This document shows positions 10,386 through 19,700 of a DNA stretch of 64,000 bases, piece after piece. The first letter of the stretch is position 1. Every line of letters starts with the position of its first letter. The position numbers were made by a program, and so were the translations under genes. The stretch is from contig JARGSG010000057.1 of NCBI GenBank assembly GCA_030374805.1, forward strand, positions 310,001 through 374,000. Direction: 5' to 3'. The DNA comes from Gracilaria gracilis. Taxonomy: Eukaryota > Rhodophyta > Florideophyceae > Gracilariales > Gracilariaceae. The notes below the pieces were generated by a model. It searched no databases, was not told the origin of the DNA, and saw only the letters and a list, made by a program, of their open reading frames with translations.

Positions 10386-11909
10386 CTAAAAATCCAAAGG
10401 GTTATCGGTCGCGTGAAGGTTAAGCGACTGGAAGAAGTTGTTTACGACTTCTTCCGGCGCGTTGTTGTCGGAGTTCGTAGCTTCCTTTGGGGTTTCGTCG
10501 CCTTGGTCCTCTAAAGTAGTGTTGAAAAACGTACTCGCCTCTTCTGGCTCCGAATCGGAGGATTGGTCCAACTGTTCGCAGAGTTCGAATAGAACTTGCT
10601 TGAGGGCCTTGTTTTGGTTATGGCCGAAGCGTTTCTTTTCGTAATATTGAACTCGACGAGCTGAGATATTCGCATGATTGCGTGGGTGTTTGCAATGTCT
10701 TACGGTGTGGTTAGGTTCTCCGCAGTTGAAGCAGGTAGCTTCCGATTTGGTTTGGGGCCTAGAAAATGACGACTGGACTGGGCGACCGTATCGAGTGAAG
10801 AACGTATCTTTGGGTTTCGGGAGAAACCCGGGTTTCGAGGACCTTTTTGAAGGGTTTTGTTCTTCTTCTTCGGCTTGGAGTTCAGCGCAGGAATCCAGTT
10901 GGGTGAGAAATTCCTGGTACGGAAGGCTGTCCGTATCTAGGCGATGTATGGCATCTCGAGCAAATCGATGTCCTACCACAGCCTTTCGGAGGTATGTGAT
11001 CTTGTGTTGATCAGATCGGCTGTAGGTAGGGCATTGTGGGGTAAGGGTGGAGATTTTTTCGTCCAGAAGAGTAAGGGCCTCGGGGACGGTAGTGGATTCT
11101 GACAGGAATTGGTCCAAGCGAAGGTTACTAACGACGTTTTCGGCACGTTTTTGGCGACTGACAGAATCGTAGATTGTCCTCATTTTAACGCATGCTTCGT
11201 CGAACGTTTTGGTGTTTGGGAGAACGTGTGTCAGAAAATAACGTTTCGCCTTTCCCGTCAGAAAGTGTCGCATGAACTTCAGCCAGTAGGTCTCCGGAAT
11301 TTCATATTCCTCGGCCGTAGCGGTGAATTCGTCTAGGTATTCCTGCCGACATTGACTGAGGTCTCCTGAGAACTTGTTAGAGTCGTCCTTGAATCTGGTT
11401 GAAATTTCTCGGGCGGCGTACTTCCGTTCGAATGTCCTCGTTATGTTTGCTCCTGGTTGATTCGAACCTTGCTCCGACTCGGTGTTGCTTGCCCCACGGT
11501 TGGGGTTCGCGATCCTAGGAAGCGTATCCGGGGACGTGTGTGAAACTCCAGGGTGGAAGTCACTGTCCAATGCTTGCCGAAGTAGGATGATCCTGCCCAA
11601 GCATTCTTCAAGTTCACTTTCCGTGTCAAAAATTGTCACGGCCAAGTTGAACAGAAAATAGTTGGGTTTATGGGTTCGAATTTCCACATCTCGGTCTCGG
11701 AGAAAGTTGAGAAGTAGACGCATAAGCGCGAAATTTGTTGAAATGTTGAAATCAAACAGAAGATCGGGGGGATAATCTGTTTTAAAGATATTCAAAAAAT
11801 CCTGACCTCGGGCGTCCGGGTCAGTGAGTTCGTAACTACGGACGGTATCCGCCAATGTTTTTTGGGCAACACTGTGGAGACGGATATCGTTGGCAAATCT
11901 CTCAACCAT
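10386..11909 (-). CDS. copia-type Gag
   Basis: 507 residues from the first in-frame ATG (11909); the reading frame is open slightly upstream but has no earlier ATG. The middle resembles retrotransposon capsid (FKDDSNKFSGDLSQCRQEY, then LKFMRHFLTGKAKRYF). A CCHC zinc knuckle (CFNCGEPNHTVRHC) lies near residue 395, followed by a basic stretch and an acidic tail. It packages element RNA. Intact reading frame, in contrast to the truncated pol beside it. Confidence 0.85.
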   Translation of the reverse strand: MVERFANDIRLHSVAQKTLADTVRSYELTDPDARGQDFLNIFKTDYPPDLLFDFNISTNFALMRLLLNFLRDRDVEIRTHKPNYFLFNLAVTIFDTESELEECLGRIILLRQALDSDFHPGVSHTSPDTLPRIANPNRGASNTESEQGSNQPGANITRTFERKYAAREISTRFKDDSNKFSGDLSQCRQEYLDEFTATAEEYEIPETYWLKFMRHFLTGKAKRYFLTHVLPNTKTFDEACVKMRTIYDSVSRQKRAENVVSNLRLDQFLSESTTVPEALTLLDEKISTLTPQCPTYSRSDQHKITYLRKAVVGHRFARDAIHRLDTDSLPYQEFLTQLDSCAELQAEEEEQNPSKRSSKPGFLPKPKDTFFTRYGRPVQSSFSRPQTKSEATCFNCGEPNHTVRHCKHPRNHANISARRVQYYEKKRFGHNQNKALKQVLFELCEQLDQSSDSEPEEASTFFNTTLEDQGDETPKEATNSDNNAPEEVVNNFFQSLNLHATDNPLDF

Positions 11910-11990
11910 AGTGTTAAAAAAAAACTTGCCCAAGCAAATGAGGGGGTTACGCAGAAGTTCTTTGTTTAACTAGCAAGGGTTCAATTTAAT

Positions 11991-12823
11991 TTAAAAAGCG
12001 GTTGTCTTGAGACGAAAGCACTTTTTGGTGAGCTTTGCCTTGAAGATGGGGCTCCCCAGATGGCGGTGGAAATCAAAGTCGCGTTTGCACAGGTTGCAGC
12101 GTGGCGGCGTACGCTTGTTGTCCACGTTGCGACGGTGCGCCTTACTGTTGTTGTGCGCAAGCCAGGTGGTGCCGGAATTGCTGTACACGTCACACAGCTT
12201 GCAGTGACATGTGAAGCGATTTTTTGGCTTGGCAATTTTCGCTGTCTGCTGGCGCACAGTTTTTTCCTTGCGGACCGAAAGGATTTTCAGTCTCGCCTTC
12301 TCGCCATGTTGAACCCGTGGCACAGATATTGGATCTGGGTGGGCTGCTGTGGTAGAAGATCCTAAGCGAGATAGCGAGGACCTTTGGCTGCCGGTGATGT
12401 CGGTCGGTGCAGAGGAACTCGACGGACGCGGTTCGGAGCGCAATCCAGTCGAGTGGCGGTTGGGAACGGGGGATGTTGGGGGACGCGAGGCGGTGCGGGG
12501 TCCTCTTGGGGCGGAACTAGTAGCGGGGGCTGCCGAAGGACGCGGTGCGGAGCGCGGTCCGGTCGGGGCGGCAGCGGGATATTCGGGGGCCGATCGGGGC
12601 GAGCTACCGCAGTGTTCGGGTGCGGCACGGGTGCGGTGTTGACGGGCGCGTATGCCCGACGCAGCGCGTCCGCGTGGTACAGTAACCTTTGGTTTGGTAG
12701 CCGCGGTGGTCGGCGTGACCTGCTCCATGTCCACGTGGGTGACGTCTTCAACAACGACCCCGAGGTGCACGGGCACAGCTTGTCCACGTCGGCCACGTAT
12801 GCGTGTTGTAGTCGGCAAGATGA
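11991..12823 (-). CDS. Zinc-finger ORF in the copia leader
   Basis: About 275 codons between the LTR and gag, same strand as gag. The N-terminal two thirds is Pro/Ser/Arg-rich and low complexity. The C-terminus has a CxxC-x12-H-x5-H finger of the U1/matrin spacing (CKLC...H...H) followed by a second CxxC-H-x-H cluster (CNLC..FHRH) and a basic end. No in-frame ATG is present at the 5' side; instead a pyrimidine run ending in CAG (12824) looks like a 3' splice site, so the start codon may lie in an upstream exon in the leader, or the ORF may be 5'-truncated. I know of no standard Ty1/copia component of this kind. A nucleic-acid-binding role is inference from the finger. Confidence 0.55.
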
Positions 12824-12944
12824 CTGCACGGAAAAGAAAAAAAAAATTAGTTTATTTTCTGGTGCTGTGCCTCAGCCCATGTTGGCAAATTTAGACAGAA
12901 ATTGATCCCCAGTTTGGGGTACTCTATTAACAGAAATAGAATAA

Positions 12945-13016
12945 TTTCTATTCTAAGACACCTAGATTAAGATATACTGGTCTAAAGACCCACTTAATCT
13001 AGAAGAAATAGAATAG
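12945..13016. repeat. AT-rich inverted repeat
   Basis: Arms TTTCTATTCT..CTAGATTAAG and CTTAATCTAG..AGAAATAGAA flank a ~21-base centre; the inner ten base pairs are perfect. It lies in the transcribed leader of the copia element and would form a long hairpin in the RNA. Confidence 0.75.
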
Positions 13017-13179
13017 AAAAATAAATTAAAATCTAAATTAAGAATTAGTAAAGATACCTTGTTTGTCCATGTTACCTAATTCGCGAATGTGGTAAAATAG
13101 GAGTGTAAGTGCGCGCGGGGAAGAGAGCGCGCGAGGAAGAAGTAAAGTAGAAAGTGTAGTTGATAGTGAGGATGATGAA

Positions 13180-13446
13180 CCGAGGAGAAGCCGAACTCCT
13201 CGGCACACCCCGCTTTTATAGACATTGCACGTTTCCTGAATGGGAAACGCGCAATGCATTCTACTATCTAGAAGGCCACGCAACTGTCAGTCCGACAGTT
13301 GCGTGGCCACACAGCTGCATTTAATTATCAGCCTCCCGACGTGGAGGCTGATAATTTGCACTTGTTACCACAATGGGCGCAGCCGATGACGTCATGCCCC
13401 CATGGGAGATTGGCGTCGGTGCACCTTGTATATATTGTGGTGCACC
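13180..13446. promoter_or_regulatory. Cluster of five inverted repeats plus CRE palindrome
   Basis: Five hairpins in 267 bases: 13180-13203 (8-bp arms CCGAGGAG/CTCCTCGG), 13225-13254 (12-bp arms, one mismatch), 13274-13308 (perfect 15-bp arms, 5-base loop), 13323-13356 (perfect 14-bp arms, 6-base loop), and 13418-13446 (two GGTGCACC palindromes around TTGTATATATTGT). A CRE/ATF-type palindrome ATGACGTCAT lies at 13386-13395. Four of the five are upstream of the leftward TATA box, as expected for an LTR U3 enhancer region. Confidence 0.7.
13213..13220 (-). promoter_or_regulatory. TATA box of the copia LTR
   Basis: Reads TATAAAAG on the - strand, directed toward the zinc-finger ORF and gag. No closer alternative is seen. 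Confidence 0.55.
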
Positions 13447-13542
13447 TCGCCTTCCCCCTTGGGTATTGTAAAGTCAGGCACCACTAGGGCAGTAACTATA
13501 CCATCTTGGTCACTTGCTACACTATTACTATTCAGGTTTTAC

Positions 13543-14393
13543 TGTAGAGCAATTGCCCTTGGCAGGGACTGAGGGGGATGCCACTCATATATCCGTTGTT
13601 ATTTTCGGCTGAACTTCCTACTATTATGAAGTCTATTTGCCTATTTGGCCCGGATTAGGGATCCGCCTATGAAAGGTAGGATTGGCGCGACACGTGCGTG
13701 CCCGCGCCCGATTACCGGATGCGCCGTTGCAAGTGTGCCACGGAGGTACACGTGGGTAGTGTTGGCCGGCGTGCCGGGTACTTAGATATTTTAGTGATAT
13801 TTGTCAGCCGTATATAAGTGGCGGCACTTGCCGCCACTGTACGGGAAGTAAACCTCAACGAGGTTTTGGCTCTAGCTTGAGTTCCGCTTGCGCACGGTCT
13901 TTCGCCCCATTCCCGGGGAATACCGCCGCTTATCCGGGCAAGTTATCCACCTCCGTCACCGAGAAGCACCGATCCGTCGTTACGGCCTCTTATTTATCAT
14001 TCTTCCATACACTCTTTCTGTTTTCCCGTCTTACGGCTTCGTTACACTTCGCCCTGTTGTACAGGTTTGCCCCTTTTTGTCACGGGATTATTCCCAGCTC
14101 TCACGAGTCTGTGCTCCGCAGTGCGGCTCATTTTGCTACCTTCTATCTCGTCCCTTTTGCTACGGGATACGCCACACCCAGTGGAATCGATCCTGTTGGC
14201 ACCCCGATTGCCATCCCCAACCTCCGTCTGTAAGTCAGGAAGAGGCTGCCCGGAGTTACGCCCGGCACGTGTCGGCCTCATCGGAGGGTTCTGCCACTGC
14301 TCTGCCCCAATAGGGAGCAAGGCTGAACACCTTGGTTGCGTAGCCGCTGGCGCGGTTTATGTTCTTTCCTTCCGTTCCCGGCTTTGCCCCACA
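13543..14393 (+). repeat. 5' LTR of the chromovirus
   Basis: 851 bases from TGTAGAGCAATTGCC to GCTTTGCCCCACA. Same length as the 3' LTR, which allows unambiguous boundaries. Contains the TATA box and hairpin described separately. Confidence 0.97.
13811..13837 (+). promoter_or_regulatory. LTR TATA box followed by perfect hairpin
   Basis: TATATAAG at 13811-13818, immediately followed by GTGGCGGCA-CT-TGCCGCCAC (13818-13837), a perfect 9-bp inverted repeat with a 2-base loop. The same arrangement is kept in the 3' LTR. The hairpin would fall near the transcription start and so may be at the 5' end of the element RNA. Confidence 0.7.
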
Positions 14394-14543
14394 AGTGGTC
14401 TCCCGACTTAGAAACGGCTTTCTGGCCAACATTTGTTGTAGTGGAAACTGGTGCTGTATCCCTCTGCGTGGGGAGAATTCACTTTGCGCCATTGCTGGAA
14501 GCGGTAACTGTTCGTTTAAAACTCCCGATTGCTTCGGCGGACA
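14394..14543 (+). other. Leader with possible primer-binding site
   Basis: Two bases after the LTR the sequence reads TGGTCTCCCGACTTAG. It starts with the TGG expected for pairing with a tRNA 3' CCA end, so it is a candidate primer-binding site; I could not assign the tRNA. The gag ATG follows at 14544. Confidence 0.45.
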
Positions 14544-16562
14544 ATGACATCTCGCCGTAACAACGGTCGCTCGAAGGCTGGGTCTGCACCTGGCCTAATT
14601 GCCGGACCACCGGAATCATCTGGACTGGCTCAGAGCCTCCCGCCGTTACCAACGGATGTACTGAGCGTCCCGGGTGATAACGCTCAAGCACCGGCTTCCC
14701 GGGGTCCCCGTACCAATAATGGGGCCCCACCAGCTCAAGGACCGGCTAATTCCGCGCAAGCGGCTGAAGCCATGTCGTCGAGGTCCGACGAGTATACCCT
14801 CCGTGAATTAGAGGCACAAGTGCGCGTGATGCAGAACTCTCACGTGGCTCTGATTAACGACATTACGAAACTCCGGCAACGGCTGTACGAAGCCGATGTT
14901 CGGGATGTTTCGCAAGACGTCCGTGTCTTACGGTCTGATGTCAACCAGATCATGGAAGACCGAAAGGAATCGGCTGTCCTGCATGAGCAGGCAGCTGATC
15001 GTTTAAAACGCTTAGCGGCCCGTCTGGAAACGGTCGAGCACAACATCATCCACGATGCTGTGGCGCCCGGCGTGCCGGTTTCCGAAGGTTCTCGGAAGTC
15101 ACACCGCTCCAAGGACCGCCATGCGGGAAAGAAGAGAAAGGTTAAATTGGAACCTGATTCGTCCTCTTCTTCATCCTCTGAGTCTAATTCCCAAGTCAGG
15201 GATTCGTGAACCGATTCTTCGGAAAGTGAGGACGAGCCCCCACGCTCTCGTGCCAACCGTTCCCGGGCCACCGAGGCCACGCAAGGCGTTGCCCAGAGCC
15301 GTTCTGAAGGACAAAAGCACCTTGGACTCAAGGAACTGAAGCCGACGAATTTATTGTATCGGAAGTTGCTGTCGTACCGATATTATCGGCTGGAAGACTC
15401 CAGTGGAGAAAGGACCCCTCGCGGGAATGGACGAGTGAAAGACCACATTAAGAGGCTGGAGCTCACACTGAAGCCCAATAAGTTCTCTGGGCAGGATCCA
15501 ATCCTGGTGTTGGACTTTCTCGCCCGATATGTTGGGGAAGCCAATGTACTTCGGATGTCTGAGGCGCAAGCCTACATCGCACTGCCTTACTTTTTAAGAG
15601 GTATGGCCGAGGACCAGTACAACTCTGTCTGCGGATCGTCTCGTGCCTCCGAGAGAGGAGTGACCTGTTGGCCAGAGGCTGTACAGTACCTCCTGCGATC
15701 CTACGCTACAGGAAACGCAATTCAAGAGGCCATACTCGCATTGCGCGACACGAAGCAAGGACCGGAAGAGACGGAGACCGATTATTCTACACGGTTGAAT
15801 AAGGCCTTTCACCGCTGTGGGAACGTCTACTCCGCGGCCGAGCGATGTACCATGTTTGTGGATAGCTTGGTTCCCTCGATTAGGACTTTGGTAGCCCGTT
15901 ATCGGGAGAACAAGCGCAAGATCTCCTACTTGGAGCTGGTTCAATTTGCCCAAGCTGAAGGTGATGCGGCACGGGCACGTGCCGGCATTAAGTCTCGCAC
16001 ACGCCGTCTATTCCATCTGGAAGAGAGGGATTTATCACAGCATCAATCGAGAGGTTCAGCCCATGCTAACTACGACAACGTGCACCTAGTGCAGAGTGAC
16101 CAATCTTTGGCAACGTCGGACCTGCCATCTACGATGGGACCGACAACCGAAGATTCGGATGCTGCTCTGTACGCCGGTAATCATGTTCCGGCATTGCCAG
16201 TGCCGCACTCTGGCGGATACAGAAACTCCCGTCCCGGGTGGAGGGATCCCTACCCCCCGAGACAGGAGCGAAGGCCGCCCAATGCGGATTCTCTTCGCCA
16301 GCTCATATGCCATGTTTGCTACAAACCTGGTCATATTGCCCCGAACTGTATGTTACCATTCAGGGAGGTGGCAAAAATTGGTCTCCATTATGAGTCGTTG
16401 ACGCCCGCCGAGCGGGAACGTGTTCCCGACAAATCGTACCTTCGTGCGAAGGCGGATACTCAGCCTGGAAAACAGGAATCTTCACCGCATCATGGTGAGG
16501 CAGCAGCCGCATCTGCGAGCCCAACGGTTCCGCAAAATAGCGGCGACGCTCAGAAAAACTGA
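14544..16562 (+). pseudogene. Chromovirus Gag with one nonsense codon
   Basis: One continuous frame of 672 codons interrupted only by TGA at 15207-15209 (after ...QVRDS), probably from CGA. The N-terminal part is Pro/Ser-rich, then a predicted coiled coil (LRELEAQVRVM... through about residue 170), a Ser/acidic linker containing the stop, a capsid region (LKPNKFSGQDPILVLDFLARY and downstream), and a CCHC knuckle CHVCYKPGHIAPNC near residue 590. The start is the first ATG in frame. Packages genomic RNA. Confidence 0.85.
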
Positions 16563-16755
16563 GCACGGGAGCCTCCTTTGAAGGAGCGGCGCAAACGCAG
16601 TCGAGCTCAACTGCGCCGGAGGTTGCAAAACCTCGCTCCCCGGTCACGATCCTTACGAGGAAGATGGCCACGACAGACGTGGACTCGGAACATCTCGGTG
16701 TTCTCCGTCGCCCGTGGGTACACGCAATTTCTGCGCTCCGGATAGAGTCCTGGTC

Positions 16756-19700
16756 ATGGCGAAACGAAACTACAAAGTTTTCGCCGACCTCGGTATATCC
16801 GACCATTATATGGTTCGGCAGTTATCCGTTCTCGACACGGGTGCTGGTCCAAACTTTTTGGTTCAATCGCTTATTCCGCCGCAGTTATTGTATCAGATTC
16901 GGCCGGCCCCGCCGACCAAGGTAGCGGATGCAAACAATAGGCCCCTTTCAATCGTGGGAGTAATTGACCTGATTGTCAGGCTTGGCCGTTACGTTGTCCG
17001 CTTGGACTTCATAGTCTGCAAGCGTTTAGCTGCGCCGGTCATACTCGGATGTGATTTCTGCGACCGTTTTGTCGAAGCAATTCGACCACGGAGAAGGACC
17101 GTCGAGCTGGAGGACGGCACAACAGTGCCAATTGTTCGGCGACCTTTACGAAAGGCTTTCAAGAAGCAAGTTCCATTGCCAGTGGCCCAGCAGCCAGCGA
17201 AATCGCACCGTTCATCTACGAAGCTCCGAGTGGCTCGGTTTATTTGCATTCCACCGGAATCCCAGACATGGGTCACGGTCACGTCCCTACAGCACGGCTT
17301 GCAAACCGTTCAGCCATTGCCTCTCCTTTACGAAAGGCAGAACGTGGCCCTCGCGAATGGGATTGTACTTGTTGAGCCAGAGAAGCCCTTCAGGGTATTG
17401 GTTGCTAATTTCAGCTCCTCCCAACAGAGGTTGGTAAAGAACCAAGTCATTGGTTCCATGTTACCACACCCGGTGGCTATTGTACCCACACAGGTCTCTA
17501 CCGCCGAGGTTCTCGGAATTCTCGAAGCTGAGGAGGGAGAGGGGAAGTGCGCTGACACAACCGTACCAAAGACTTCGTCGGGAGACGCTGCGCCGAACTC
17601 ATCGGGTAAAGAAGTGTTGAACTCGTCGAAAGAAGCAACGCCGACACTGTCGGAAGGAAGGCCAGAATCACCTGGATCTGAGAAAAAGGACCCCGTACAG
17701 GAGCTCGAGTCTCTAGACTTTAACCATGTCCCAGAGTCTCATCGTGAGAAGTTACGGGATATGCTACGCGAGTTCACCCCCATGTGGGACGGTTCCCTTG
17801 GGAAAATTGGGATCACCGAACATCGGATAGATTTGATGCCGGACACTCCGCCAATCTCGCAACACCCCTACAGGGCAGGACCGACAGCTCGGGAAGAAGA
17901 AAAGACTCAAGTCGAGAAGATGCTCCGCGCCGGAGTCATTGAACCGGCCCAGTCGCCATGGGCATCGCCCGTGGTACTCGCTCCCAAACCCGATGGGTCT
18001 TGGCGTTTTTGTATCGATTACCGCAAGCTTAACGCGGCTACCGTCAAGGACGTGTATCCCATCCCGAGGATGGACGAATGTATCGATTCGCTCGGAAGCG
18101 CAAAGGTGTTCACGACCCTCGACGCGAACTGGGGATATTGGCAAGTCCCAGTTAGGGCAAAGGACCGTGATTAAACGGCGTTTGTATGTCATCAAGGACT
18201 ATACCGATTCAACCGGATGCCCTTCGGGCTCACGAACGCCCCTGTTACTTTCCAAAGAGCAGTGGACATTTTGCTTGCCCGCTTTAAGTGGAAGACGTGC
18301 CTGGTATACCTGGATGACATCATTGTGTTCTCCAGTAACCTGGACGAGCACTTGACCCACGTTCGGGAGATGATGCGAGTCCTACGAGAGGCAGGCATCA
18401 CACTGAAGTTGAAGAAGTGCGAATTCTTTACCGATACCGTGAAATATCTCGGCCACATAATCCGTCCGGGACGGCTATCGATTGACGCTGTACGTGTGCG
18501 GTCCCTCAAGGAGGCCAAACACCCACGGATTCAGACGGAACTCCGATCCTTCCTCGGCCTTTGCAATGCCTACCGCCGTTTTATTCCGCACTTCGCGGAT
18601 ATAGGAGCTCCATTGAATGAACTCTTGCGAAAGGGACAGCCAGTGAAACTGGAACCATTCGATGACCGTAAGGCAACGGCATTCTCATCGCTCATTGATG
18701 CAGTAACTTCGCCGCCAATTCTTTCCCTGCCGAAACTCGGATTGCCCTATGCCATCGATACGGATGCCAGCAATTTCCAGATCGTCTGTGCCCTGTTTCA
18801 GACCACGGAGAGTGGCGAACGACTTCCAATTGGTTTTTGGTCTCGAAGCCTTAACGTTCATGAAAGGAATTACTCGGTACCCGAGAAAGAATGCTTAGCA
18901 GTAGTCTGGACTCTCCAGACGCTGCGACCGTACCTCATGGGAGGACATTTTACCGTTCATACCGACCATTCGCCTCTGCGATGGCTTCTCTCGATTGCGG
19001 AGCCCTCTGGCCGCTTGATGCGGTGGAGGCTAAGATTATCGGAGTTCAACTTCGACGTGCAGTACAAGAAGGGAATCCTGAACACTCAGGCTGATGCACT
19101 TTCCCGTTTAATGACTGGGGCCGAAGCTGAGCCAGTCGATGATCTGGAAATACCCTGTTTCTTTATGGAGGACGACAAAGACGAAGATTTGGAGGGATGG
19201 GACGTCTATGACGCTGTCTTAGCCGTTTCAGATACGGAGCCAGTACCGGGATCATTAGTGCCGATAACACCGGAAGAACTGATCCGGGAACAGTATACGG
19301 ACCCGTTCTGCAGTAGGGTGCGCGCCCGTCTGAACGGTGGAGCTCAACTGTCTTTTGTCATGAACGACCAAGGATTCTTGGTTCGAACGGTTACTGACCG
19401 ACCACAGATTGTGGTACCTCACTCGCTTCAATCTCGAGTCTTGCATTTGTCGCATTACGCGAAGTTGTCGGCCCACCCTGGTGGAAGGAAGTTGTACTAC
19501 ACCCTTAGGAAGGACTTCTATTGGCCAGCTATGGCATTCGATGCGTACGCCACTGCTCGTGGATGCTCTGGTTGTGCAAAGAACCGCGTCAGACTCCGGA
19601 AATACTCCAAACAGTTGGTACTCTTCCCCGCAAGGGCCCCACTTGAGTTCGTGGCGATTGACATACTCGGTGAGTTTATTCGGACTCGCCGAGGTAATCG

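Larger units (their letters stand above)
8440..13537 (-). mobile_element. Truncated Ty1/copia-type retrotransposon
   Basis: Lies on the - strand: palindrome-rich LTR/promoter at the right (about 13540-12830), an extra zinc-finger ORF, gag, then pol with protease, integrase and only the first ~90 residues of reverse transcriptase. RT catalytic motifs, RNase H and the left (3') LTR are missing; the element ends abruptly in the 3' end of the ketopantoate-reductase-like gene. The order protease-integrase-RT marks it as Ty1/copia. The exact right boundary is hidden because the chromovirus inserted at 13538-13542. Confidence 0.8.
12825..13537 (-). repeat. copia LTR / 5' leader (right end, interrupted)
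   Basis: Non-coding. In the transcription direction (leftward) it contains a block of palindromes, a TATA box (13213-13220), GA/CT-rich leader sequence with a GCGC tract, and an AT-rich inverted repeat. No second copy of this LTR is in the window because the other end of the element is deleted, so its outer and inner limits cannot be fixed. Confidence 0.5.

Noticed and set aside
14394-14420. Assigning the chromovirus primer tRNA
   Set aside because: The TGG start is right, but I could not match the following bases to a specific tRNA 3' end from memory.
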